64,000 nt of DNA from Psychrobacillus sp042885655 (GTDB taxonomy: Bacteria; Bacillota; Bacilli; Bacillales_A; Planococcaceae): assembly GCF_042885655.1 (NCBI RefSeq), contig NZ_JBHVRO010000001.1, positions 124,001 through 188,000 on the forward strand, given 5' to 3'. The translations under genes and the position numbers were made by a program. Shown one piece after another: positions 1 to 7,799 of this stretch; positions within the stretch are counted from its first letter, which is position 1, and each line of letters begins with the position of its first letter. The notes under the pieces were generated by a model, which worked only from the letters and a program-made list of their open reading frames with translations, was not told the DNA's origin and did not search any database.

Positions 1-2
1 TG

Positions 3-1025
3 AATAATTATAGTGAAAATCATAATTGGAGTATGGATCCTTCCAAAAAAGATTGGATTGTTAAAACTGAAAATGGTGTTATGCAAGTGGACCTTACTAA
101 TCCAAAAGTCCAACAAGCACTGAAACAGACGATTGTGGATTTCACTAAAAAGTATGATATTGATGGTGTTAATTTTTCTGAATTACAAGGTGCACCTATT
201 TCTTTTGTTAATGATATGATTGCTGGAATAAAAGAAGTACGTAATCCAATGTATGCTATTGCTTTAGAAGAATCAGATGCAAATTTTGATACCCATTATT
301 CCAATCAATTACTCGTAGATTTTAGAGAAGCATTTAAAAATACGGATTTACCTTCAGAAAGAATTGCTTCTACAAATGACAATGATTTATTAATGATTGA
401 TCAATTGAATACAGAGAGATTTACTTACTTTAGTGCACTTGAGAATATGTTCCCACCAACACGTATTAAGACAGCAATGGGTGCAATTCTAGCTATGCCA
501 GGTGTGCCGTATATGAGCTACGGAACGGAAATTGCTATGAACGGACAAGTACCACAAGAAAGTCATCAAGTAATGAATTTTCGAGTGGATGAAGATATTA
601 CAAATTATTTAAAAGATATCAACTCCATTCGCAATAAATCGGAAACGCTTCGTTCCGGTAAAACAGAATTGTTGAAAAATGAGAATGGTTATATTGTATT
701 TAAACGATATTCTGATAAAGAAACATTCATTGTAGTTATTAATAATACTAGTGCTACACAAAGAATAGATTTATCTAGTGATGTTGTTGGAGAAAATAAA
801 GAGCTTAGAGGTATCTTTGAACAAGATGTAGTTCGTCCAGACAAGGATGGAAAGTACAAGTTAGTACTAGATCGTGAACTAGTCGAACTTTATCAAGTAA
901 CCGACCGTAAAGGTTTAAATACATCTTATATAGTAGCAATGTGTGTTGCCTACCTAATGTTTATCATATTTTTAGTTATTGTTTGGAAAAAAGGAAAACA
1001 AAAAAACTCGAAGCAAAATAACTAA
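3..1025 (+). CDS. Membrane-anchored alpha-amylase-like (GH13) protein, 3' part only
   Basis: The reading frame is already open at base 3, so the true start lies before the window; the ATG at 33 is internal. What remains is the second half of a GH13-type barrel, recognisable from the stretch PGVPYMSYGTEIAMNG, then a beta-rich C-terminal domain. It ends in one hydrophobic segment (about residues 297-317 counted from base 33) followed by a lysine-rich tail, so the protein is probably held at the outer face of the membrane. The usual catalytic positions look changed. The nucleophile motif DGFRxD reads DGVNFS, and the xNHD motif reads TNDN. It may therefore bind glucan rather than cut it; that is inference from motif alignment by eye. 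A hairpin follows at 1031-1063. Confidence 0.75.
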   Translation, partial: NNYSENHNWSMDPSKKDWIVKTENGVMQVDLTNPKVQQALKQTIVDFTKKYDIDGVNFSELQGAPISFVNDMIAGIKEVRNPMYAIALEESDANFDTHYSNQLLVDFREAFKNTDLPSERIASTNDNDLLMIDQLNTERFTYFSALENMFPPTRIKTAMGAILAMPGVPYMSYGTEIAMNGQVPQESHQVMNFRVDEDITNYLKDINSIRNKSETLRSGKTELLKNENGYIVFKRYSDKETFIVVINNTSATQRIDLSSDVVGENKELRGIFEQDVVRPDKDGKYKLVLDRELVELYQVTDRKGLNTSYIVAMCVAYLMFIIFLVIVWKKGKQKNSKQNN

Positions 1026-1030
1026 TTGAA

Positions 1031-1063
1031 AATGAGCTGACTAGTTTCTGAAGTCAGCTCATT
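1031..1063. terminator. Hairpin after the amylase-like gene
   Basis: Perfect 12-bp inverted repeat (1031-1042 with 1052-1063) with a 9-nt loop, between two convergent genes. There is no strong T-run, so termination is probable rather than certain. Confidence 0.5.
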
Positions 1064-1159
1064 ATAATGTAACGGGTCTCTTTCAAATTTTCACATTAAA
1101 TTTCCAAATTACACTCTAAACTATAAATACTTTCATGATATTCTTCATGTGAGCTGAAA

Positions 1160-1199
1160 CAAAATAGCCGAAATTCTATAGATTAATAGAATTCCGGCT
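1160..1199 (-). terminator. Terminator of the yitU-degV operon
   Basis: Stem 1166-1179 with 1186-1199, one wobble pair on the minus strand, followed on the minus strand by a T-rich tail just past the degV stop. Confidence 0.7.
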
Positions 1200-1206
1200 T
1201 AATATT

Positions 1207-2058
1207 TTAAGATAATTTATTTAAAAAGAATAATGCCAATGTGTCTGGACCTGCATGTGCTCCAACAGTTGAGCCAATCAGATGAATCTCAATGCTTTTT
1301 GGATGATATTGTTCTTCTATTAATTGCTTTATTTCAAGTGCTGTTTCTTCATCATCACCGTGACTAATAGCGATATTTTGTTCCTCTAAACGCTCGCCAC
1401 GTTCCCCCATTAAATCTATCATGCGTTTGATCACTTTTTTGCGTCCACGTATTTTTTCAATTGGAACTAGTTTACCTTCTTCAACATGAAGAAGAGGTTT
1501 AATGTTGAGTAGTCCACCAATAAATGCACTTGCTTTAGAGACTCTTCCACCACGAGCCATATAATCCAAGTCTTCTACAGTGAAAAGATGTTCCATGTGA
1601 GAAGCCGAGAATCTGATTTTCTCTTCAATAATTGATAGGGAAAGTCCTTCATCTCTTAAACGAACTGCCTCTTTTATTAGAAGTCCAATTCCAAGCGATG
1701 CACATTTTGAATCGATAATGGTTAATTTTAAGTCAGGGTATGTTTCCATTAGCTGTTCTTTCATCATCACCGCTGTGCTATAAGTTCCGGAAAGAGCAGA
1801 AGAGAGGGCAATGTAGAAACCTTCTTCTCCTGACTTTGCAAGTTCTTCAAACAGATTCAAAAAAAGTTCTGGAGAAGCTTGAGATGTTTTTGGTTGTTTT
1901 CCAGCTCTAATTGCTGCGTATACTTCTTTAGAATCAATCCCTATAATATCTTCATATTCATCATTGTCTATATGCACTCTAAGTGGTATTAATTCTACAT
2001 TATGTAATTCAAAAAAAGATTTAGGTAAATCACAAGCACTATCGGCGAATAATTTCAT
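1207..2058 (-). CDS. degV: DegV family fatty-acid-binding protein
   Basis: DegV/FakB-type protein of about 283 aa. Proteins of this family bind a fatty acid and present it to the FakA kinase. The N-terminal FADSACDLP and the TSQASPE segment, where the fatty-acid carboxylate is bound, are present, as is the C-terminal GxHxGP signature (AHAGP). The start is set at the second ATG (2058) because AGGAGG abuts the first ATG at 2064 and lies 6 nt before the second. It is the downstream gene of a two-gene unit with yitU, 18 nt away. The position matches B. subtilis yitS, also a DegV protein. Confidence 0.9.
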   Translation of the reverse strand: MKLFADSACDLPKSFFELHNVELIPLRVHIDNDEYEDIIGIDSKEVYAAIRAGKQPKTSQASPELFLNLFEELAKSGEEGFYIALSSALSGTYSTAVMMKEQLMETYPDLKLTIIDSKCASLGIGLLIKEAVRLRDEGLSLSIIEEKIRFSASHMEHLFTVEDLDYMARGGRVSKASAFIGGLLNIKPLLHVEEGKLVPIEKIRGRKKVIKRMIDLMGERGERLEEQNIAISHGDDEETALEIKQLIEEQYHPKSIEIHLIGSTVGAHAGPDTLALFFLNKLS

Positions 2059-2076
2059 TTCCATCCTCCTAAATTA

Positions 2077-2892
2077 TCACAATTCTTTTAACTTTAATCT
2101 ATCCATTAAAAACTCCGCAATACCATCTTCATTGTTGGATAAAGTTATTTCATTTGCAATCTGTTGAAGTGGTGAAATTGCATTTCCCATTGCCACACCA
2201 ACTCCAGCGTATTCAATCATTTCTAAATCATTGTCTTCATCTCCAAAAGCGATGATTCTTTCTTTTGGAATGTCTAAATACTCGGATACTTTTGCTAAGC
2301 CAACTGCCTTGTTTAATCCATGTCGTACTATTTCAATTACGTCCCAAGGAGCTCCCCAACGACGATGATCAATTACTTCGGCATGAACATCTCGTAAATG
2401 ATTACGAACTAAGTCTACAGAATCTTCCTCGGCATGAATTAGCAAGCTTGTAGGATCCGTTCTTAAAAAGGTCCGTAAATCACCAGTAGTAATATGTGGA
2501 TTACCAAGTGCAAAAGCGGAAATCATTTGTTCATCATGATGATGTAAGTATACGTCATCTAGTACTTCGGCGAGCATATTTTTAATAGAAAAGTTTTGAA
2601 CAGCTTCTACAACTTCTTTGACAACTTGAAGTTCTATTGGTTTATGTATGGTATTCCAGGAAGAATTTTTTGGATGATGCACAAATGCACCATTAAAGTT
2701 GACGATAGGAGTATTTAAACCAAGCTCCTTATAATACATCTCACTTGATCTATATGGTCTTCCAGTCGCGATCATTACTTCATGACCTTGATTTTTGGCT
2801 TCTTGTAATATATTCTTCGTTTTATGTGAAATTACCTTCTCATCTGTTAATAAAGTTCCATCTAAATCCAAAACAATTAAGTGACGTTGCAT
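2077..2892 (-). CDS. yitU: HAD superfamily Cof-type phosphatase YitU
   Basis: Cof/IIB-type haloacid dehalogenase phosphatase of 271 aa, the usual length. Motif I is DLDGT at residues 9-13, with the nucleophile and acid/base aspartates two apart. Motif II lies around ATGRPYRSS, and motif IV is GDEDNDLEM near the C-terminus. These proteins dephosphorylate small sugar phosphates or cofactors; the substrate is unknown. It resembles B. subtilis YitU closely and sits next to the yitV and yitW homologues, so the name rests on sequence and synteny together. The start has TCC-rich complement (AGGAG) upstream at about 2898. Confidence 0.9.
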   Translation of the reverse strand: MQRHLIVLDLDGTLLTDEKVISHKTKNILQEAKNQGHEVMIATGRPYRSSEMYYKELGLNTPIVNFNGAFVHHPKNSSWNTIHKPIELQVVKEVVEAVQNFSIKNMLAEVLDDVYLHHHDEQMISAFALGNPHITTGDLRTFLRTDPTSLLIHAEEDSVDLVRNHLRDVHAEVIDHRRWGAPWDVIEIVRHGLNKAVGLAKVSEYLDIPKERIIAFGDEDNDLEMIEYAGVGVAMGNAISPLQQIANEITLSNNEDGIAEFLMDRLKLKEL

Positions 2893-3007
2893 AATAACTC
2901 TCCTTTCCTTCTATTTAAAGTGTATCGTTTTCCAGTATAAACGTCAAAATGATAGTACCTATGCTTTTGTATATTTCAATTTACTTTGTTAATATAATAA
3001 TTAGAAA

Positions 3008-3016
3008 AGAGAGGTG
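3008..3016 (+). promoter_or_regulatory. Ribosome binding site that selects the yitV start
   Basis: AGAGGTGG precedes two overlapping ATGs (3021, out of frame; 3025, in frame with yitV). The coding frame picks 3025. Confidence 0.5.
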
Positions 3017-3024
3017 GGTTATGA

Positions 3025-3783
3025 ATGATTGTACAAATAGAATCATGGGGTAATATACCTTTACTACATATATATAATGATCAAACAAATAATCACTCTC
3101 CTATTGTGATTTTTTTACATGGTTTTGAAAGTGCGAAAGAGCATAATCTGCACTACGCTTATCAGTTAGTAAATCAAGGGTGCCGAGTAATTTTACCAGA
3201 TGCACATTTACACGGTGACAGAGATGAAAAATTAGACCAAATAGAAATAAGTCTTCGTTTTTGGGAAACTGTTTTAACTTCCATTGAGGAAGTAGGAAAA
3301 ATAAAAGAGGAACTCATGGAACGTGGATTTTTGAATGACCAAAAAATTGGTATTGGTGGAACGTCAATGGGTGGTATCACGACACTTGGTTGCTTAACCG
3401 TTTATCCTTGGATAAATGCTGCCAGCATTATGATGGGAACTCCAAGTTATGTTCAATTAGCGAAAGCACAAATTGAACAAATCGAGCAAAAAGGATTTCA
3501 AATTCCATTGAATTCAAAGGAAAAAGACGATATGTTCCATACCTTATCTACATTCGATGCTTCCATTCATATGGAGAAACTATCAAATAAACCATTGTTT
3601 TTTTGGCATGGAGTAAAAGATACTGTAGTACCTTTTGAGTCAACTGCTCTTTTTATTGAGGCTTTTGAAAAACAATTCGGAAATGAATATCTTGTTTTTA
3701 TGAAAGAAAAATCGGCAGGGCATGCAGTTAATCGAAAAGGAATGTTAGCTGCAACTAAATGGCTTGCAAACAATTTGGCATAA
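3025..3783 (+). CDS. yitV: Alpha/beta hydrolase YitV, putative esterase
   Basis: Alpha/beta-hydrolase of 252 aa. The oxyanion-hole loop FLHGFES is at about residues 30-36. The nucleophile elbow GTSMGG places Ser114. The acid is probably Asp199 in HGVKDTVVP and the histidine His233 in AGHAVN, so a full triad is visible. There is no signal peptide, so it is cytoplasmic. Its natural substrate is unknown. It diverges from yitU and is followed 48 nt later by yitW, the B. subtilis order. Confidence 0.87.
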   Translation: MIVQIESWGNIPLLHIYNDQTNNHSPIVIFLHGFESAKEHNLHYAYQLVNQGCRVILPDAHLHGDRDEKLDQIEISLRFWETVLTSIEEVGKIKEELMERGFLNDQKIGIGGTSMGGITTLGCLTVYPWINAASIMMGTPSYVQLAKAQIEQIEQKGFQIPLNSKEKDDMFHTLSTFDASIHMEKLSNKPLFFWHGVKDTVVPFESTALFIEAFEKQFGNEYLVFMKEKSAGHAVNRKGMLAATKWLANNLA

Positions 3784-3831
3784 CGAGAGTACTTTGTTAT
3801 GATGAAGAAAAGTAGTAAGGGGGTTTATAAA

Positions 3832-4140
3832 ATGGATCAAGATATGAAAGATAGTATGATGAGTGCACTTGAAAATGTAATCGACCCTGAATTAGGGATA
3901 GATATTGTAAACTTAGGATTAGTATATGATGTTGAGTTAACAGAGGAAGGAATTGCAACTGTTACGATGACTCTTACTTCAATTGGGTGTCCAATGGGAC
4001 CAATGATTGTAGACCAAGTAAAAACGGCACTAGGTGAATTGCCTGAAGTAAAAGAAACAGAAGTTAATATTGTTTTTAATCCACCATGGTCGAGAGAAAA
4101 TATGTCTCGTTATGCCAAAATTGCACTAGGTATTCGATAA
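3832..4140 (+). CDS. yitW: MIP18/DUF59 family iron-sulfur assembly-type protein YitW
   Basis: Small DUF59 (MIP18-like) protein of 102 aa, a family tied to Fe-S cluster maturation (SufT-like). The conserved DPELGIDIVNLGLVY and the cysteine in TSIGCPMGP are present. An in-frame ATG at 3799 exists, but AAGGGGG (3817-3823) lies 8 nt before the ATG at 3832, which also matches the start of YitW relatives. A strong terminator follows at 4211-4252. Confidence 0.9.
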   Translation: MDQDMKDSMMSALENVIDPELGIDIVNLGLVYDVELTEEGIATVTMTLTSIGCPMGPMIVDQVKTALGELPEVKETEVNIVFNPPWSRENMSRYAKIALGIR

Positions 4141-4210
4141 AAATATCGCTTAACCAACAAAACAAAGGCAATAACACGATATTGCTAACTATAAATATTT
4201 ATCACGTATA

Positions 4211-4252
4211 AATTAGGGAAACTCTTATTGTGAGAGTTTCCCTAATTTTTAT
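4211..4252 (+). terminator. Terminator after yitW
   Basis: Perfect 15-bp stem (4211-4225 with 4233-4247), 7-nt loop, then a T-run. Confidence 0.9.
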
Positions 4253-4265
4253 TAAAAAAGTATTT

Positions 4266-4961
4266 CTAATCTATCCGACAAATATGCAGTGGACAATTAT
4301 CACACTCAATTTCTTTTCTTAAAAAGTTTAAATCGTTAATTGTTATAAGTCCTTTATTAAGTTCAATGACACGAGACTTTTTAATATCGTTTAACATTCG
4401 ATTTACAACTTCTCTACTAGTTGCACATAGGTTAGCTAATTCTTGATTGGTCAAATAGTGATCTATAAGGATGCTTCCATCCTCTTGGGTAATTCCATAA
4501 GTATTAGAAAGACGAACTAGTGTTGAAAAAAGAGCTCCCTTTTTTCCATGTAAAAGTAAATCTCGAAATCTTGTCTCGTTTTTTAAATGATTTAATTGAA
4601 TAAATTTCATCCATTCCATCATAAGTTCAGGAGAAGTGCTTAAAAACTTTTCTAGTTGAGATCGAGAAAGGGATACAATTTTTGTAGGCTCTATAGTATG
4701 AGCAGATACAGAATGATAAAGAGTTTCACAAAAAACAGATGTTTCCCCAAGAATACTTTGTGAATTAGTAATTTTTAGTGTGAATATTCTACCGCTTTCC
4801 GTATCTTTCGTAATTCTTACAGAACCTTCTAAAACATAATATACTTCATCGGAACGTTCTCCTTCATGAAATATCGGACGGTCTTTTTCTATTTTATTAA
4901 TGGAACCAAATTGTTCAAATAATGAATAAATCCCCATGAATAAAGGAGTATTCTCGTTCAT
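4266..4961 (-). CDS. fnr: Fnr-type oxygen-responsive transcription regulator
   Basis: Crp/Fnr family regulator of 231 aa: a cyclic-nucleotide-binding-like sensor domain (about 20-130), a dimer helix and a C-terminal winged helix-turn-helix (LTNQELANLCATSREVVNRM). The tail carries Cys220, Cys223 and Cys228 in a C-x2-C-x4-C arrangement. This is the C-terminal [4Fe-4S] ligand pattern known from B. subtilis Fnr, unlike the N-terminal cluster of E. coli FNR. The protein should activate anaerobic genes when oxygen is absent. It diverges from clpB across a 220-bp region. The name is supported by the tail and by the RDLLLHGKKGAL segment shared with Bacillus Fnr. Confidence 0.88.
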   Translation of the reverse strand: MNENTPLFMGIYSLFEQFGSINKIEKDRPIFHEGERSDEVYYVLEGSVRITKDTESGRIFTLKITNSQSILGETSVFCETLYHSVSAHTIEPTKIVSLSRSQLEKFLSTSPELMMEWMKFIQLNHLKNETRFRDLLLHGKKGALFSTLVRLSNTYGITQEDGSILIDHYLTNQELANLCATSREVVNRMLNDIKKSRVIELNKGLITINDLNFLRKEIECDNCPLHICRID

Positions 4962-5028
4962 ATAAAATCACAACCTTTCCACATAAAACAATAATAGCAT
5001 AATAAACCTATTCTTATAATCACTTTTC

Positions 5029-5058
5029 TTTACAAATTATATGAAGAAATATTATAAT
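5029..5058 (+). promoter_or_regulatory. Sigma-A promoter of clpB
   Basis: TTTACA (5029-5034), 18-nt spacer, TATAAT (5053-5058). The CtsR operator starts just downstream, over the expected transcription start. Confidence 0.75.
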
Positions 5059-5064
5059 TGAATT

Positions 5065-5081
5065 AGTCAAAGAAGGTCAAA
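5065..5081 (+). promoter_or_regulatory. CtsR operator
   Basis: AGTCAAA-GAA-GGTCAAA is an exact match to the CtsR heptad direct repeat (RGTCAAA-NAN-RGTCAAA). It lies 6 nt after the -10 box, where bound repressor would block the polymerase. This predicts heat-shock and misfolding induction of the downstream chaperone. Confidence 0.9.
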
Positions 5082-5184
5082 CTTTTAATATTTATGCTGT
5101 AAGTATTCCAAAACACATTTCAATGCCTACAGCTGGGTTTGACAGATATTAAACCGAGAAGTAATAGTTAAGGAGATGTTTGGT

Positions 5185-7323
5185 ATGCAAATGAGGCAAC
5201 AAGACGAAAAAAGTCCGTTAGAAACATATGGACGTAATTTAGTTACTGCTGTGAAAAATGGAAAAATGGATCCTGTCATTGGGCGTGATCAAGAAATTAG
5301 AGACGTTATTCGTATATTATCTAGAAAAACAAAGAACAATCCAGTGTTAATAGGAGAACCTGGAGTTGGGAAAACAGCAATTGTAGAAGGTTTAGCTCAA
5401 AGAATTGTGCGAAAAGATGTTCCAGAAGGATTAAAAGAAAAAGAAATCTTTGAACTTGATATGAGTTCTTTAATTGCAGGTGCGAAATATCGTGGAGAAT
5501 TTGAAGAACGACTACAAGCTGTATTAAAACAAGTGAAAGATAGCGAAGGTCAAATTATTTTATTTATAGATGAAATTCATACAATAGTAGGAGCAGGAAA
5601 AACAGACGGAGCAATGGATGCAGGAAATATGTTAAAACCTATGCTTGCACGTGGAGAATTGCATTGTATTGGAGCAACTACATTAGATGAATATCGGATG
5701 TATATCGAAAAAGATCCAGCTCTCGAAAGAAGATTCCAGCAAGTACTTGTAAGAGAACCATCTGTAGAAGACACGGTTTCTATTTTACGTGGACTAAAAG
5801 AACGCTTTGAATTACATCATGGAGTTCGCATTCATGACAGAGCAATTGTTGCAGCTGCGGAATTATCTAATCGTTATATTACGGAACGTTTTTTACCGGA
5901 TAAAGCAATCGATTTAGTTGATGAAGCATGTGCAATGATTAGAACAGAGATTGACTCGATGCCTCAAGAGCTTGATGAAGTCACAAGAAAAATGATGCAG
6001 CTTCAAATTGAAGAACAAGCGTTAATGAAGGAAAAAGACGCTGCAAGTAAAAAAAGACTTGAACAAATACGTAAAGACTTGAAAGAATTAGAACAATCCT
6101 CAAGTGAAATGCGTAACAAGTGGCAACAGGAAAAAGAATCAATTCAAGTTATTCAACAAAAAAGAGAAGAACTTGATAGATATCGTCGAGAATTAGAAGA
6201 CGCAGAAAACAAGTACGACTTAAATAAGGCTGCCGAGCTTCGTCATGGGAAAATTCCTACATTAGAAAAAGAACTTCAAGTATATGAACAGCAAGTAAAC
6301 GAGGAAACAGAATCTCGCTTATTACGGGAAGAAGTAACTGCTGAAGAAATTGCTTCTATCGTTTCTAGATGGACTGGAATTCCAGTTACAAAATTAGTGG
6401 AAGGTGAACGGGAGAAGCTTCTTCGTTTAAAAGAAACACTTGGTGAAAGAGTAGTTGGACAAGACCAAGCTGTGCAATTAGTAACAGAAGCTGTATGGCG
6501 TGCACGAGCTGGCATTAAAGATCCTAGAAAACCTATTGGATCTTTCTTGTTTTTAGGTCCAACAGGTGTAGGAAAAACAGAACTAGCCAAGTCGCTCGCA
6601 GCAAATTTATTTGATTCAGAAGAGCATTTTATCCGAATTGACATGTCTGAATATATGGAAAAACATAGTGTATCCCGGCTAGTTGGTGCACCTCCTGGAT
6701 ATATTGGATATGAAGAAGGTGGCCAATTAACCGAGGCGGTACGTAGGAACCCTTATTCTGTAGTACTATTAGATGAAATCGAAAAGGCACATCCAGATGT
6801 TGCTAATATTTTATTACAATTAATGGACGATGGTAGAATAACAGATAGTCAAGGTAGAATAGTTAATTTTACAAACACTGTCGTAATATTAACTTCTAAT
6901 ATTGGCTCACAATATCTTGGAAATGCTACTGGGCTTATTAGTGAAGAGGAAGAAAGCCTCGTAATGGCTTCTTTAAGGGAGCATTTTAAACCAGAATTAT
7001 TAAATCGTTTAGATGACATCATTATGTTCCACTCTTTGACCACACAACATTTTGAAAAAATTGCTGAGAAATATGTCAAACAACTTCAAGATCGTGTCCG
7101 CGAACAAGAAATTAATTTGCAAGTGGATGAAGAAGTTATTAAATGGATTGTAGCAGAAGGTACAGATGCTGCATTTGGTGCAAGACCACTAAAACGATTT
7201 ATTCAAAGAAACTTAGAAACTGCAGTAGCGAAACAGTTAATCGGGGGGACAATTCTTCCTGGCAGTACGATTAAAGCAACTATTGAAGATGGTCAACTAG
7301 TCATCGCAACAATAGCAAAATAG
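5185..7323 (+). CDS. clpB: ClpB-type AAA+ disaggregase lacking the N-terminal domain
   Basis: Hsp100 ATPase of 712 aa with two AAA+ modules. Residue numbers here count from the alternative ATG at 5176. Module 1 has Walker A GEPGVGKT at 60-67 and Walker B ILFIDE at 128-133. A ClpB-type coiled-coil middle domain spans about 262-378. Module 2 has Walker A GPTGVGKT at about 461 and Walker B VVLLDE at about 530. The loop after TSNIGS has no [LIV]GF tripeptide, so docking to ClpP is not expected; this argues for a disaggregase rather than ClpC or ClpE. ClpB is usually about 860 aa. Here the whole N-domain is absent and no remnant is seen upstream, like the short ClpB form that E. coli makes from an internal start. 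The start at 5185 is chosen because AAGGAG abuts 5176. Controlled by CtsR. Confidence 0.87.
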   Translation: MQMRQQDEKSPLETYGRNLVTAVKNGKMDPVIGRDQEIRDVIRILSRKTKNNPVLIGEPGVGKTAIVEGLAQRIVRKDVPEGLKEKEIFELDMSSLIAGAKYRGEFEERLQAVLKQVKDSEGQIILFIDEIHTIVGAGKTDGAMDAGNMLKPMLARGELHCIGATTLDEYRMYIEKDPALERRFQQVLVREPSVEDTVSILRGLKERFELHHGVRIHDRAIVAAAELSNRYITERFLPDKAIDLVDEACAMIRTEIDSMPQELDEVTRKMMQLQIEEQALMKEKDAASKKRLEQIRKDLKELEQSSSEMRNKWQQEKESIQVIQQKREELDRYRRELEDAENKYDLNKAAELRHGKIPTLEKELQVYEQQVNEETESRLLREEVTAEEIASIVSRWTGIPVTKLVEGEREKLLRLKETLGERVVGQDQAVQLVTEAVWRARAGIKDPRKPIGSFLFLGPTGVGKTELAKSLAANLFDSEEHFIRIDMSEYMEKHSVSRLVGAPPGYIGYEEGGQLTEAVRRNPYSVVLLDEIEKAHPDVANILLQLMDDGRITDSQGRIVNFTNTVVILTSNIGSQYLGNATGLISEEEESLVMASLREHFKPELLNRLDDIIMFHSLTTQHFEKIAEKYVKQLQDRVREQEINLQVDEEVIKWIVAEGTDAAFGARPLKRFIQRNLETAVAKQLIGGTILPGSTIKATIEDGQLVIATIAK

Positions 7324-7330
7324 TACTTTC

Positions 7331-7381
7331 AAATCGCAAAATAGAGGATTTAAATCGCAAGAATGATTTACAGAATCACAA
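7331..7381 (+). repeat. Array of three AATCGCAA motifs phased at 21 bp
   Basis: AAATCGCAA at 7331 and 7352 and the variant GAATCACAA at 7373 are spaced exactly 21 bases apart; the 12 bases between them are not conserved. The array starts 8 bases after the clpB stop and ends before the terminator hairpin. A second array of the same motif and spacing lies at 61990-62082. Confidence 0.8.
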
Positions 7382-7411
7382 AATATATAGTATTTGCAGT
7401 GACACTAATAT

Positions 7412-7450
7412 AAAACAGCTCCCGCATTTTGATTGCGAGAGCTGTTTTTT
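7412..7450. terminator. Bidirectional terminator between clpB and yjzD
   Basis: Stem of 13-15 bp (7412-7425 with 7433-7446), one mismatch, T-run on the plus strand and A-run before it for the minus strand. It overlaps the yjzD stop codon. Confidence 0.85.
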
Positions 7451-7646
7451 AGTGTTGTTCTGATGCAGTTGGTTCGTTTGGAATAATTGCAGAGATGATA
7501 AAAATCATAATTGCAACTGGAATAGACATGATCAAACCGTTATTTAATTCAAATGGTACGTTTTGTACTGAACTAACAACGTAATTCAACATACTAACTA
7601 GTATTACAGACCAAATAATTGTAACGATATATTTCATTTGTTTCAC
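7449..7646 (-). CDS. yjzD: YjzD family small membrane protein (DUF2929)
   Basis: 65 aa with two predicted membrane segments (about 6-25 and 40-57) separated by a short loop containing NVPFELNNG. The sequence and the place directly before and divergent from fabH match B. subtilis YjzD. No biochemical role is known. AGGTGAAAC precedes the start on the minus strand. Confidence 0.8.
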   Translation of the reverse strand: MKQMKYIVTIIWSVILVSMLNYVVSSVQNVPFELNNGLIMSIPVAIMIFIISAIIPNEPTASEQH

Positions 7647-7726
7647 CTCAAGCTATTTTTACTATGTTTATCATATCATAACGCCAACTATTTCAAAAGA
7701 ATATTTGTAGATTCAAACTATGTTGT

Positions 7727-7754
7727 TGAAAATTGTTCACTAATTCGTTATTAT
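7727..7754 (+). promoter_or_regulatory. Promoter of fabH-fabF
   Basis: TTGAAA (7727-7732), 16-nt spacer, TATTAT (7749-7754). The FapR operator overlaps its downstream edge. Confidence 0.55.
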
Positions 7755-7770
7755 TATTACCAGGTACTAA
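7754..7770 (+). promoter_or_regulatory. FapR operator
   Basis: TTATTACCAGGTACTAA is a near-perfect 17-bp palindrome that fits the FapR box known before fab genes in Bacillales. FapR leaves the DNA when malonyl-CoA binds, so fabH-fabF should rise when precursor is plentiful. Confidence 0.8.
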
Positions 7771-7799
7771 TAATAGATTATAAGAAAAGAGGAAACTTT

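Noticed and set aside
5176..7323. Assignment as ClpE or ClpC
   Set aside because: No N-terminal zinc finger, a ClpB-type long middle domain and no [LIV]GF loop for ClpP.
7638..7799. 54-codon N-terminal extension of fabH
   Set aside because: It covers the promoter and FapR operator; the GTG at 7800 has a ribosome site and matches the family start.
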